A stretch of DNA of 64,000 nucleotides from positions 620,001-684,000 of the forward strand of contig NZ_QBKT01000001.1 of assembly GCF_003054265.1 (NCBI RefSeq). The letters run 5' to 3'. The DNA is from Kordia periserrulae. Lineage in GTDB: Bacteria > Bacteroidota > Bacteroidia > Flavobacteriales > Flavobacteriaceae. Position numbers and translations under genes: made by a program. The stretch's first letter is position 1; each line of letters begins with the position of its first letter. The notes under the pieces were generated by a model. The model ran no database searches. It was not told the origin of the DNA and saw only the letters and a program-made list of their open reading frames with translations. Shown piece by piece: positions 27,562 through 36,372 of this stretch.

Positions 27562-27587
27562 AAGCGAACTTCGGTTCGCTTTCCTTT
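27562..27587 (+). terminator. Terminator after the six-cysteine precursor
   Basis: AAGCGAAC-TTCG-GTTCGCTT: a perfect 8-bp stem closed by a TTCG tetraloop, followed by TTCCTTTT. Confidence 0.92.
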
Positions 27588-27602
27588 TGTGTAGTGTATT
27601 GA

Positions 27603-28169
27603 TTAATTCAAATGCTTTTTTTCTAGCATTTCAATGAGCAAGGTTTTCAGCACATCATTTTCTACGTTGTGAATATACACGGTTTGAAAATTGTCTCGGA
27701 AGTTTTGAATTTTGCGTAAATCGAGTCCTTTGTAGCGCATGTTATTACTCACTTCGTTCCAAATTTCTAGCAATCTTCCAATCAACTTTCGATTGGTTTC
27801 AAACTGCGCGTTGAGTTGTGCGAGTAAGCTTTTTGTATAACTTGAAAACAACGGCATTTTAGCTAATTTTTGCATGGAAACGTTCATAAAGTGTTGAATT
27901 TCCACTTCACTTTGAAACGAGAAAAAACGATATTTATCTTCCGCTTTACACTTCTTACAAGCAACAATTGCAAAGGTATCTTTAATGATTTTAGTACAAT
28001 CGTAATTCGATTCGTAGTAAATTTCCAAACCTAAATTGGTATTCATCACCAATACTTCGCTTTTGATTAATTCTGTTAAAAAGTTCTTCAAAATAATCAC
28101 TTGCTGATGCGAGATAATCAGTTGTTTTTTGTGATGTTTTTCGTTGATATGAAGATATTTTAAAGTCAT
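27603..28169 (-). CDS. Unknown protein, paralogue A of a 188-residue pair
   Basis: 188 residues, no signal or membrane segment. It is clearly homologous over its length to the next upstream gene: KYLHINEK versus KYLHVNEK at the start, NTNLGLEIYYES versus NTTLGLEIYYES in the middle, and similar RKLIGRLLEIWNE / KRIIGKLSDLWNE near 140. A cysteine pair (CKKCK, ~92-96) is unique to this copy. Mostly helical. Family not recognised; the pair lies between the RiPP island and the MutS-like gene. Confidence 0.7.
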   Translation of the reverse strand: MTLKYLHINEKHHKKQLIISHQQVIILKNFLTELIKSEVLVMNTNLGLEIYYESNYDCTKIIKDTFAIVACKKCKAEDKYRFFSFQSEVEIQHFMNVSMQKLAKMPLFSSYTKSLLAQLNAQFETNRKLIGRLLEIWNEVSNNMRYKGLDLRKIQNFRDNFQTVYIHNVENDVLKTLLIEMLEKKHLN

Positions 28170-28280
28170 TCATAAAATATTAACCTTTACAAGTTAACGC
28201 ATTACAACTCAAAAAAATGTTAAAAAGAATTATTTGATATGATTTTAGTATTGGAAAAATCTATATTGAGAATGATTTTA

Positions 28281-28331
28281 ATGTGAGTTTGATAGTCTTT
28301 TTTGCTTTGTAATTTTACATCAAACTCACAT
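28281..28331 (-). terminator. Long hairpin between the 188-residue paralogues
   Basis: ATGTGAGTTTGAT (28281-28293) is perfectly complementary to ATCAAACTCACAT (28319-28331), with a 25-nt AT-rich loop. It lies 10 nt past the stop of paralogue B and probably ends or punctuates its transcript. Confidence 0.65.
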
Positions 28332-28340
28332 CAATTACAA

Positions 28341-28907
28341 TCAATTCGCGTATTTTACATCTACAGCGCCCACTACGAGTTCTTTTAATACTTTGTCTTC
28401 AATCATGTTGATATACACATCTTGAAAATCGATTTGTAAAGCATGTATTTCTTGAAGATTTACATTTTTTACACTTAAGTTTTTCGTTGCTTCATTCCAT
28501 AAATCTGACAATTTTCCAATGATTCTTTTGCTAGATTCATACTGTGGTTTTAGCTGACGCATCATATCTTTTAAATACCCTAAAAAGAATGAATCATTCT
28601 CAATATGTTTTATAGAATCATGAATAGAGTATTGTATTTCTTTTTCATTTTTTAAGTAAAGAAAATCAAAACTGGCGTTCATATCACGTTTCTCACTTAC
28701 TATTAAGGCTAGTATATTTTTTATAATGCCTGTATAATCATTGGGAGATTCGTAATAAATTTCTAAACCTAAGGTCGTGTTGATAATTAAGACTTCGTTT
28801 TGCAGTAAGTCTTTCAATAATTTTTTCAGAATATAGACTTGTTTTTCTGAAATTAACAATGCTTCTGAGTACTGCTTTTCGTTAACATGGAGATACTTTA
28901 AATCCAT
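28341..28907 (-). CDS. Unknown protein, paralogue B of a 188-residue pair
   Basis: 188 residues when started at the ATG at 28907 (MDLKYLHVNEK), giving the same length and N-terminus as paralogue A. The frame is open seven codons further upstream, but that extension has no counterpart in the paralogue. No signal peptide, membrane span or recognised domain; helical with a central conserved stretch LGLEIYYES. Probably a recent-to-intermediate local duplication. The paralogues are separated by a perfect 13-bp hairpin. Confidence 0.7.
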   Translation of the reverse strand: MDLKYLHVNEKQYSEALLISEKQVYILKKLLKDLLQNEVLIINTTLGLEIYYESPNDYTGIIKNILALIVSEKRDMNASFDFLYLKNEKEIQYSIHDSIKHIENDSFFLGYLKDMMRQLKPQYESSKRIIGKLSDLWNEATKNLSVKNVNLQEIHALQIDFQDVYINMIEDKVLKELVVGAVDVKYAN

Positions 28908-29134
28908 CGTACGTAGTATTTTATGCAATTAGATAATAGGGGAACTTTTATTGGGGATAAAAGTAATAACGTCGACATAGACGCTACTTAACACTAAGTT
29001 AACATTTAAAGTGCTGAAAACCATGTTAAATTAGATTAGCGGGTAGAATTATACGTTAAAAACAACATTTCCTAACGACATAGTAAGCGTATTACAAATA
29101 CTATGCATGGCAAAACGCTGATGAAAAACAAAAA

Positions 29135-29162
29135 AATCCTAAATCCTGACTCTTGAATCTTG
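29135..29162. repeat. Heptamer-period array (4 units)
   Basis: Four exact 7-nt units (AATCCTA, AATCCTG, ACTCTTG, AATCTTG) just downstream of the MutS-like gene stop. Confidence 0.55.
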
Positions 29163-29173
29163 ATTTAAAAAAA

Positions 29174-30952
29174 CTACTCCACAATCTCCATTTTTTTGAG
29201 TAGAAACGAAGCGTTCATGTTGGTACAGATTCCTTTTTTGAGTAAATAGCCAAAGAACAGTTCGTCGTTGATGATTTCTGCGTCAAAGAAGTAGTTTTTT
29301 ACTTGATCAATTTCTTGTTCCAATTCGCATAGACTTAAATCGTGCGTAGCAATAATTCCTGCAGCGTTTTGAGAAGCTAATTTTTGAACGATTTTCTTAG
29401 AACCCAAAGCTTTGTCGTGACTATTCGTTCCTTTTAAAATTTCGTCCAAAATGATAAAATACGTATCGTTTTTAATGTTGTCGACAATCATTTTTAAGCG
29501 TTGCAATTCTGAAAAGAAATACGAAGCGCCTTCCGCTAGCGAATCGGTAGTACGCATGCTTGTAATGAGTTTTATAGGCGAATAAATTGCTTCTTTCGCA
29601 CATATTGGCAATCCGACATTCGACATTACAATACAAAGCGAAACTGTTCTGAGAAACGTACTTTTTCCCGCCATATTGGCGCCTGTTACAATGAAAAATT
29701 CGGAATTTCCAATGGTGAAATCATTGTCGACACGATTGTTCGTTCGTAATAATGGATGTCCCAATTGTGTTGCTGTTATGACGTTTTTTGCAGCAGTATC
29801 AATCGTAGGATAGTGAAATTGCGGATGATTGAACGCAAAGTTTCCTAAGCTGTTGTAGGCATCAAAAAAAGTAACCACTTCAAACCATTGTGCGACTTTT
29901 TGACTGTGCTTGTCAATCCAAATTTCTATTTGATACGACTTTGCAATATCCCACAGTAAAAAACCATTTAAAAAGATACCGACCAGGATATTGTTTCGGT
30001 TATCGAGCGCATCAATTCGTTTGGAAAAACCGTTGACCAACGTAGATGCTTTTTGCACCTCGCTGTGAATGTTTTGCTGCTTTTCTTTGAGAAGTGTGGA
30101 CGAAAAAGTTTCTCCTTCAATACGTTGCAACAGTTGTCCGTATTGCTGAAAGGTGTCTTTTGCTTTATTGGTATTGATAGATAATAGATTGATGCTTTTT
30201 AGAAATCTTCCTGTAATTCCCAATCCCACAAAAAGCCAAAGCAGTGCTGCTAAAAACGGCAAAATTTGCAAGGAAACTAAGGTGATGATTGCTATTGATA
30301 TTGCCGAAAAAATCATTGGCACATAGCGAATTGCTTTTGGGACAAAACTTTTATAATCGCGCAGCCAATTGGTGATTTCTTTGGAAGTGGTTTCTACTTT
30401 TATCAGCAAAGCAATTGCGGAAAAATGTTGTCGCCATGTCGCTTTTTGTGCCAATTCTTGTATTGCTTCTTGTCGTTCTGTAATGTTAGCAATATCGTTA
30501 CTCGCTAACAATTGTGCTAATTTGTTTTTTCCTTCCTTTGTTGTGGAACGATTCAAATATTGAAAAAAAGAAGCATTCCCAAACAAATCGATATCATAGC
30601 TAAATTCGTGAGCCGCATCTAAAAATTCTTCACCAGTAGGCAATTTGGACAAATCGCCATTGAGTACATCTATTTCTAACTGATTACATAGAATAAGCGC
30701 TTTGAGTTTGTTGCTTTTATAGACCAAATCGGAGTGACGAAACACCAAAGCTAAAAAAATTGCCATTCCGACAGCGGCGGAAATAGTGACATACGTCCAT
30801 TGTCCGAAGAAGAAATAAATTAAAAAAACGGTGCCTAAAAAAACGAGCAAACGAAGAAAGCTTGACTGGTTCAATTTGCGGCGTTGCGCTTTTAATTCGG
30901 TTTCAAAGGTGGCTTTTTGGGTTGTGTAAAAGGTTCTAGGGTCTTGCATCAT
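29174..30952 (-). CDS. Membrane-anchored MutS-like ATPase
   Basis: 592 residues from the ATG at 30952; the frame extends 8 codons to a TTG, which is less likely. Two hydrophobic stretches (~33-70 and ~212-250) suggest membrane attachment. A core-helix region leads to a MutS domain V ATPase: Walker A GANMAGKSTFLRTVSL at ~424-438, the SxxSxF-like segment TTDSLAEGASYFFSELQRL and Walker B YFIILDEILKGTNSHDK. The mismatch-recognition and connector domains of true MutS are absent. This architecture is common in Bacteroidota but unstudied as far as I know; a role in mismatch repair should not be assumed. Confidence 0.82.
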   Translation of the reverse strand: MMQDPRTFYTTQKATFETELKAQRRKLNQSSFLRLLVFLGTVFLIYFFFGQWTYVTISAAVGMAIFLALVFRHSDLVYKSNKLKALILCNQLEIDVLNGDLSKLPTGEEFLDAAHEFSYDIDLFGNASFFQYLNRSTTKEGKNKLAQLLASNDIANITERQEAIQELAQKATWRQHFSAIALLIKVETTSKEITNWLRDYKSFVPKAIRYVPMIFSAISIAIITLVSLQILPFLAALLWLFVGLGITGRFLKSINLLSINTNKAKDTFQQYGQLLQRIEGETFSSTLLKEKQQNIHSEVQKASTLVNGFSKRIDALDNRNNILVGIFLNGFLLWDIAKSYQIEIWIDKHSQKVAQWFEVVTFFDAYNSLGNFAFNHPQFHYPTIDTAAKNVITATQLGHPLLRTNNRVDNDFTIGNSEFFIVTGANMAGKSTFLRTVSLCIVMSNVGLPICAKEAIYSPIKLITSMRTTDSLAEGASYFFSELQRLKMIVDNIKNDTYFIILDEILKGTNSHDKALGSKKIVQKLASQNAAGIIATHDLSLCELEQEIDQVKNYFFDAEIINDELFFGYLLKKGICTNMNASFLLKKMEIVE

Positions 30953-31093
30953 CAATCGCTTAAAAAATCGCTTCAATAAACGAAAAAAATCACAAATCCA
31001 ATAACATTTTAAAGGCTTCGTGACGTTTCTGGTGAAAGTTTAACAGTTCTATTTTTTTAGCTTTTTTTCTTCACTCAAATCTTTAGCAAATAT

Positions 31094-31577
31094 TTATTTT
31101 GTCAATTGATAAAACACTTCATTTGCCAATTCAATATTCAGTTCAGGTAAAAACACAAAATGCGGTCCTTCTAAGTGTGTTATCCCTAAAACACCATATT
31201 GACGATGATATAGTATCTTAGAATAATTATCTGACCTATACGTTGTAAAACCTTCTTTGTAAATCTGTTTATTCAAATATACTGGTGAATTTAAGGAAGT
31301 AAATTTATCAAAGATAAAAATTAAGTCTTTTGAGGATTTGTCATATAAAAATTCTAGGTCTTTTTTGTCATTTTTTAAATTCTTGTATGTATATTTTATA
31401 ACAGAGTCATTCTCTTTGATTCCAAATTGGTATTCCATGATTGGCTTTGCAACATCCGTAAAATACACCGATACATATCTTTTTTTCATTATTAGAGTCT
31501 AGATGTTTTTTGGCGTCAGTACAACCAACAAGTGTCAAAAAGACCGTAATTATAGTGATGGTTTTTTTCAATTTCAC
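31094..31577 (-). pseudogene. Small lipoprotein gene with an apparent frameshift in an A7 run
   Basis: A GTG at 31577 overlaps the TGA of the upstream peptidase gene (GTGA), a typical coupled start. It opens a frame encoding a lipoprotein signal, KLKKTITIITVFLTLVGC, followed by TDAKKHLDSNN. That frame then hits seven A residues at 31481-31487 (complement) and goes out of register; the body of the protein (131 residues from KKRYVSVYFTDVAKP to the end) lies in another frame. Removing one A joins the two. As deposited, the body would lack its export signal. Sequencing error, true decay and slippage-based switching are all possible. Function of the body unknown. Confidence 0.65.
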
Positions 31578-32482
31578 AACGAAGTCTCCTCAACTTTTTT
31601 AAAGAAATTGATAATTGTCTGCACGGAATTCACATAAAAATCCAAGTGAATATTTTCAAAATCGTCTGTAGGTCTATGATAATCTTTGTGATCTTCTACG
31701 CCAAAATAAATGAAGGGAATGTTCGCCTTGTGAAATGCTGCATGATCACTAGCAGTTGTCCATTCTTCATGACCTATTTTTAAGATGACATTTCCATGAG
31801 CTTTGGTCGTTTCCACCAATGATTTGTAGCTTGGATAGTGTTGCGGTCCAACCGCATATAGTTCTTTCTTCTTGCTACGACTAATCATATCCATATTGAT
31901 GTTTAGCTTAATTTGCTCTTTTTTGATGATTGGATTGTCTACGAAGTAATACGAACCAACCAATCCTTTTTCTTCCGCATCAAACGCTGCAAAAATGACA
32001 GAATATTTCGGCGGATACTTTTGAAAATATTCCGCAAAAGCGAACAAGGCACTCACTCCAGAAGCATCGTCGTCGGCGCCGTTGTAAATTTGACCATTTC
32101 GTATGCCGAGATGATCGTAGTGTGCTGAAATTACGATGTACGTATTAGGTTCTGTAGTTCCTTTTACGACTCCGAGAATGTTTTCTCCTTGTGCTATGTT
32201 AGAAGTTTCTGGCATCGGAAAAACTTGCTCAAACGTTTCTCCTAGCGGCTCAACATTTAATTGTTGAAATGCTTTTATGATGTATTCTTTTGCTTTTTTA
32301 GCACCTTCTGTTCCTGTTTCTCGTCCTTCAAATTCATTAGAAGATAACGCTGCAATGTGATAAATTAGGTTTGTTTTGGAAAAGTCGTAAGAGGTCTCTT
32401 CATTTAGATTATCTTTCTTTTTGTCCGTTTTACAACTTATAAAACACAACACACAAAGAAGGAACAGTTTTGATAGCTTCAT
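31574..32482 (-). CDS. M28-family zinc aminopeptidase, lipoprotein
   Basis: 302 residues from ATG 32482, chosen because it begins the lipoprotein signal KLSKLFLLCVLCFISC; the upstream extension lacks sense. The M28 di-zinc site is complete: HYDHLG, the bridging Asp in YNGADDDASGVSAL, Glu-Glu in FDAEEKGLVGS, the Asp in NMDMIS and the final His in the ASDHAAFH/FGVEDHKDYHRP region. The enzyme would remove N-terminal residues from peptides at the envelope. The next gene starts inside its stop codon (GTGA overlap), so the two are translationally coupled. Confidence 0.9.
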   Translation of the reverse strand: MKLSKLFLLCVLCFISCKTDKKKDNLNEETSYDFSKTNLIYHIAALSSNEFEGRETGTEGAKKAKEYIIKAFQQLNVEPLGETFEQVFPMPETSNIAQGENILGVVKGTTEPNTYIVISAHYDHLGIRNGQIYNGADDDASGVSALFAFAEYFQKYPPKYSVIFAAFDAEEKGLVGSYYFVDNPIIKKEQIKLNINMDMISRSKKKELYAVGPQHYPSYKSLVETTKAHGNVILKIGHEEWTTASDHAAFHKANIPFIYFGVEDHKDYHRPTDDFENIHLDFYVNSVQTIINFFKKVEETSL

Positions 32483-32509
32483 GGTGATTTTTTGTTGAAT
32501 ATAAACAAA

Positions 32510-32537
32510 AAATCCCAAGCGTTGCTACTTGGGATTT
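32510..32537 (-). terminator. Terminator of the sdh operon
   Basis: AAATCCCAAG and CTTGGGATTT form a perfect 10-bp stem; on the minus strand it is followed by a T run. It sits 21 nt past the sdhB stop. Confidence 0.9.
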
Positions 32538-32558
32538 TATATAATTTGTATTTGGCTC

Positions 32559-33305
32559 TTATCCTTTGAAAGATGCTTTTAAATACTCACGGTTCATACG
32601 TGCGATGTTTTCTAGTGAAATTCCTTTCGGACATTCCACTTCACAAGCTCCCGTATTGGTACAGTTACCAAAACCTTCCGCATCCATCTGATTGACCATA
32701 TTCATTACACGGTCAGTCGCTTCTATTTGTCCTTGAGGCAACAATGCAAATTGTGATACTTTTGCCGAAACAAATAACATCGCGCTCGAGTTTTTACAAC
32801 TTGCTACACACGCGCCACAACCGATACAGGTAGCAGCATCAAATGCGGCATCTGCATTGGCTTTTTCAATTGGAATGGCGTTTGCATCTTGCGTGTTTCC
32901 AGAAGTGTTTACCGAGATAAATCCACCTGCATGTTGAATACGATCAAAAGCACTTCTGTCTACAATTAAATCTTTAATTACAGGGAATGCTTTTGCTCTC
33001 CATGGCTCAATGTAAATAGTATCGCCATCTTTAAACTTACGCATGTGTAACTGACACGTTGTAATTAAACGGTCTGGTCCGTGCGCCTCTCCATTGATAT
33101 ATAACGAACAAGAACCGCAAATTCCTTCACGACAATCGTGGTCGAAAGAAACTGGCTCTTCTCCTTTTTCAATTAATTCTGTATTTAATACATCTAACAT
33201 TTCAAGGAAAGACATATCTGGAGATACATTGCTGATTTGATAATCAACCATTTTCCCCTGTGCATTGGCGTTTTTTTGACGCCATATTTTTAATGTTAAA
33301 TTCAT
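32559..33305 (-). CDS. sdhB: Succinate dehydrogenase/fumarate reductase iron-sulfur subunit
   Basis: 248 residues. The plant-type [2Fe-2S] ligands are in [15 protein letters not shown] with the fourth Cys in TTCQLH; the ferredoxin-like half has [11 protein letters not shown] and [10 protein letters not shown] for the [4Fe-4S] and [3Fe-4S] clusters. It passes electrons between the flavoprotein SdhA and the diheme cytochrome b SdhC at the inner membrane. Last gene of the operon, separated from sdhA by 70 nt that contain a heptamer-repeat hairpin; ended by a strong terminator. Confidence 0.97.
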   Translation of the reverse strand: MNLTLKIWRQKNANAQGKMVDYQISNVSPDMSFLEMLDVLNTELIEKGEEPVSFDHDCREGICGSCSLYINGEAHGPDRLITTCQLHMRKFKDGDTIYIEPWRAKAFPVIKDLIVDRSAFDRIQHAGGFISVNTSGNTQDANAIPIEKANADAAFDAATCIGCGACVASCKNSSAMLFVSAKVSQFALLPQGQIEATDRVMNMVNQMDAEGFGNCTNTGACEVECPKGISLENIARMNREYLKASFKG

Positions 33306-33313
33306 AATTTTAT

Positions 33314-33371
33314 GCTTTTGGCTATTAGCTTTTGGCTGTTAGCTAAATGCTAATGGCTAAAGGCTAAAAGC
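33314..33371 (-). repeat. Eight-unit heptamer array folding into a hairpin, sdhA-sdhB spacer
   Basis: Eight consecutive units of the form GCTNNNN with an exact 7-nt period, for example GCTTTTG, GCTATTA, GCTAAAG. The first four units are nearly complementary to the last four plus the final GC, giving a ~28-bp imperfect stem. It lies inside a polycistronic operon, so it would be transcribed and could affect processing or the sdhA:sdhB ratio. Confidence 0.7.
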
Positions 33372-33375
33372 AATA

Positions 33376-35373
33376 TTATTTATAACTTCTCTCTTTTACT
33401 TCTATGTTTTCGTATTGCAAGTCTTCTTTGTGCAATACAGCATCTTTTGGTTCGCCTTTGTATTCCCAAGCAGATACGAATTGGAATTCTTTACGACGCA
33501 TGGCTTCACCATCTTCCGTTTGGTATTCCTCTCTAAAGTGTCCACCTGCCGATTCTTCACGAACCAATGCATCTTTTGCGAACAATTCTCCTAATTCTAA
33601 GAAGTCTGCTACACGACCTGCTTTTGCCAATTCTTCGTTGAATTCATTAGCATCGCCTGGTACACGAACATCTTTCCAGAATTCTTCACGTAATTGTGAA
33701 ATTTCTTCGATGGCAGATTTTAAATCTTTTTCGTTACGCGCCATTCCACACTTATTCCACATAATTTTACCTAATTTTTTGTGGAAGTAGTCAACTGGTT
33801 TTGAACCGTTATTGTTGATTAAGTGGTCAATTTCTGAGCGTACTTTGTTTTCTGCTTCTTCAAATTCTTTGGAATCTGTTGAAATTGGTCCTGTACGAAT
33901 ATCGTGTGATAAGTAATCTCCAATGGTGTATGGTAAGACAAAATATCCATCTGCCAAACCTTGCATTAACGCAGAAGCTCCTAATCGGTTGGCTCCGTGA
34001 TCAGAGAAGTTTGCTTCTCCAATAGCATATAATCCAGGAACGGTGGTTTGTAAGTTATAATCTACCCAAAGTCCACCCATCGTGTAATGTACCGCTGGAT
34101 AAATCATCATTGGTGTTTCGTATGGATTCTCGTCAACGATTTTCTCATACATTTGGAATAAGTTTCCGTATTTCGTTTTTACAACTTCCTGTCCGAGTTT
34201 TTTCACTAAAGCCGCATCGTTTTCATTCAATCCTTTTACGTGTGCTTGCTCTTTTCCGTATCGCTCAATCGCAGAAGCAAAGTCTAAATATACTGCTTCT
34301 CCCGTTGCATTGACTCCGTAACCTGCATCACAACGTTCTTTTGCGGCACGCGATGCTACGTCACGCGGTACTAAGTTTCCGAAGGCTGGATAGCGACGCT
34401 CTAAGTAGTAGTCTCTATCTTCTTCTTTAATATCAGTAGGCTTCAACGTTTTGTTGCGAATTGCCTCTACATCTTTTTTGTGTTTTGGCACCCAAATACG
34501 ACCATCATTACGTAACGATTCTGACATCAACGTCAATTTTGATTGATGATCTCCCGAAACTGGAATACAAGTTGGGTGAATTTGTGTGTAACATGGATTG
34601 GCAAAGTACGCTCCACGTTTGTGTGCTTTCCAAGCAGCCGTTACGTTACTTCCCATCGCATTGGTAGAAAGGAAAAATACGTTTCCATATCCACCAGTTC
34701 CTAATACGACTGCATGCGCAGAGTGACGCTCTATTTCTCCTGTCACCAAGTTACGTGTGATAATTCCTCTCGCTTTTCCATCAACTACAACGACATCTAA
34801 CATTTCGTGGCGGTTGTACATTTTGATTTTCCCACGACCAATTTGACGATTCATCGCAGAATAAGCTCCTAAGAGTAATTGCTGTCCTGTTTGCCCTTTT
34901 GCATAAAAGGTACGAGATACCAATACGCCACCAAACGAACGGTTGTCTAGCAATCCACCGTAGTCACGTGCAAAAGGAACTCCTTGTGCTACACATTGGT
35001 CAATGATATTAGCAGATACTTCTGCCAAACGGTACACATTCGCTTCACGCGAACGGTAATCGCCTCCTTTTACCGTATCGTAGAACAATCGGTAGGTAGA
35101 GTCACCATCACCTTGATAGTTTTTTGCGGCGTTGATTCCTCCTTGTGCTGCAATAGAGTGCGCACGACGTGGAGAATCTTGAAAGCAAAATGCTTTTACA
35201 TTATATCCTAATTCTGCTAAGGTTGCTGCCGCAGAACCTCCCGCGAGTCCTGTTCCCACAACAATAACGTCAATTAAACGTTTGTTTGCTGGGTTTACAA
35301 GATTGATTTCATTTTTATGTCTCGTCCACTTATCTGCTAGTGGTCCTTGAGGTATTTTTGAGTCTAAAGCCAT
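33376..35373 (-). CDS. sdhA: Succinate dehydrogenase/fumarate reductase flavoprotein subunit
   Basis: 665 residues. FAD-binding Rossmann motif [18 protein letters not shown] near 37-54, the covalent-flavin histidine in [13 protein letters not shown], and the active-site segments HPTCIP and [17 protein letters not shown]. Length and sequence flavour match the Bacteroidota/epsilon-type enzymes that can run as succinate dehydrogenase or fumarate reductase. It oxidises succinate to fumarate in the TCA cycle with menaquinone as acceptor, which is inferred from the subunit type. Middle gene of sdhC-sdhA-sdhB. Confidence 0.97.
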   Translation of the reverse strand: MALDSKIPQGPLADKWTRHKNEINLVNPANKRLIDVIVVGTGLAGGSAAATLAELGYNVKAFCFQDSPRRAHSIAAQGGINAAKNYQGDGDSTYRLFYDTVKGGDYRSREANVYRLAEVSANIIDQCVAQGVPFARDYGGLLDNRSFGGVLVSRTFYAKGQTGQQLLLGAYSAMNRQIGRGKIKMYNRHEMLDVVVVDGKARGIITRNLVTGEIERHSAHAVVLGTGGYGNVFFLSTNAMGSNVTAAWKAHKRGAYFANPCYTQIHPTCIPVSGDHQSKLTLMSESLRNDGRIWVPKHKKDVEAIRNKTLKPTDIKEEDRDYYLERRYPAFGNLVPRDVASRAAKERCDAGYGVNATGEAVYLDFASAIERYGKEQAHVKGLNENDAALVKKLGQEVVKTKYGNLFQMYEKIVDENPYETPMMIYPAVHYTMGGLWVDYNLQTTVPGLYAIGEANFSDHGANRLGASALMQGLADGYFVLPYTIGDYLSHDIRTGPISTDSKEFEEAENKVRSEIDHLINNNGSKPVDYFHKKLGKIMWNKCGMARNEKDLKSAIEEISQLREEFWKDVRVPGDANEFNEELAKAGRVADFLELGELFAKDALVREESAGGHFREEYQTEDGEAMRRKEFQFVSAWEYKGEPKDAVLHKEDLQYENIEVKERSYK

Positions 35374-35388
35374 AGTTATGATGCGTTT

Positions 35389-36048
35389 TTAGTGAGCGAA
35401 GTGGTGATATAATGCAATAAATACGAATCCTGCTGGAATTCCGATTGCATATACTTTTCCGAATCCTTTTAAGGCTCTTGTGTATTTGTTATTCGCTCCG
35501 ATAGATTGGAATGCTGAACTGAAACCGTGCAATAAGTGCAGTGCTAAAAAGATAAAAGCTACTACGTAAATTCCGACGATTACTGGACTTTGAAAGTGCT
35601 CTACCAATTCTTCATAATAACGTGTAGCATCAACAGGTTGCGGGTTGATGTACTTTACCATCATTTCGTGCCACCAAATATTTGCCATGTGAACAACTAG
35701 AAAGCCTTCAATAATCAGACCTGTCCAAATCATGTTTCTACTCATCCAAGATGAATTTGCTGCGCCGTTATTTTTGGCATAGCTTATCTGTCGTGCTTTG
35801 CGATTTTTGATTTCGAGAACAATTCCCATCGTAAAGTGAAAAATAATTCCAATAATTAATATCGGCTGTAGTATAAATTGTACTGCCCAAAATGTTCCCA
35901 TAAAGTGTGATGCTTCGTTAAAAGCGTTTTCACTGAATACAGAAAGAATATTAATTGCAAAGTGCTGTAGAAGAAATACCATTAGGAAGAGTGCTGAAAG
36001 TGCCATCGCAAACTTTCTTCCTATTGAAGAATTTAAAATTCCGCTCAT
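35389..36048 (-). CDS. sdhC: Succinate dehydrogenase cytochrome b subunit
   Basis: 219 residues with five membrane segments and histidines placed for two b hemes (QHFAINIL, FHFTMGIV, VVHMANIWWHEM, LHLLHGFSSAFQS, ALYHHFAH). It belongs to the single-polypeptide diheme type typical of Bacteroidota, which anchors the SdhAB dimer and exchanges electrons with menaquinone. First gene of the operon, 15 nt before sdhA, with a well-formed promoter upstream. Confidence 0.95.
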   Translation of the reverse strand: MSGILNSSIGRKFAMALSALFLMVFLLQHFAINILSVFSENAFNEASHFMGTFWAVQFILQPILIIGIIFHFTMGIVLEIKNRKARQISYAKNNGAANSSWMSRNMIWTGLIIEGFLVVHMANIWWHEMMVKYINPQPVDATRYYEELVEHFQSPVIVGIYVVAFIFLALHLLHGFSSAFQSIGANNKYTRALKGFGKVYAIGIPAGFVFIALYHHFAH

Positions 36049-36075
36049 TATAATTGTGATTAATTATTTGTTATA

Positions 36076-36107
36076 CAAATATACGGCTCATGCAGAACGT
36101 CTACAAG
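36076..36107 (-). promoter_or_regulatory. Bacteroidota-type promoter of the sdh operon
   Basis: On the minus strand TTG (complement of 36104-36106), a 20-nt spacer and TATATTTG (complement of 36076-36083), 27 nt before the sdhC ATG. Confidence 0.72.
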
Positions 36108-36372
36108 TTTTCACACTTATTTTGAAGCCTATTTAGAATGAATTTAATTAGAAAAGCTTGGAACGAAACCTCGTGAGTGCTGTACGAATAGATTATTTAT
36201 CAATAGTAACGGTAATTTTGACATTCACAAAGATTTCTATTCATGAAAAAGTATCACTATTTGTGGTTTAACACATCGTTCTATCAATTATTTACCAGTT
36301 TTTTTATGACAAATCTTTCAAACTAAGAAAGTTTACTTATTTTTAAAAAATCTTAGCTTGATTTCTTCTACG
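36108..36372. other. Spacer between divergent sdhC and rimK
   Basis: The gene-free stretch runs from 36049 to 36372. Apart from the sdh promoter, only AT-rich sequence is seen; the rimK promoter could not be placed with confidence. Confidence 0.5.

Noticed and set aside
23229-29173. Lanthipeptide synthetase or transporter within the RiPP island
   Set aside because: All intervening frames were examined; none has LanB, LanC, LanM, radical SAM, C39 peptidase or ABC motifs.
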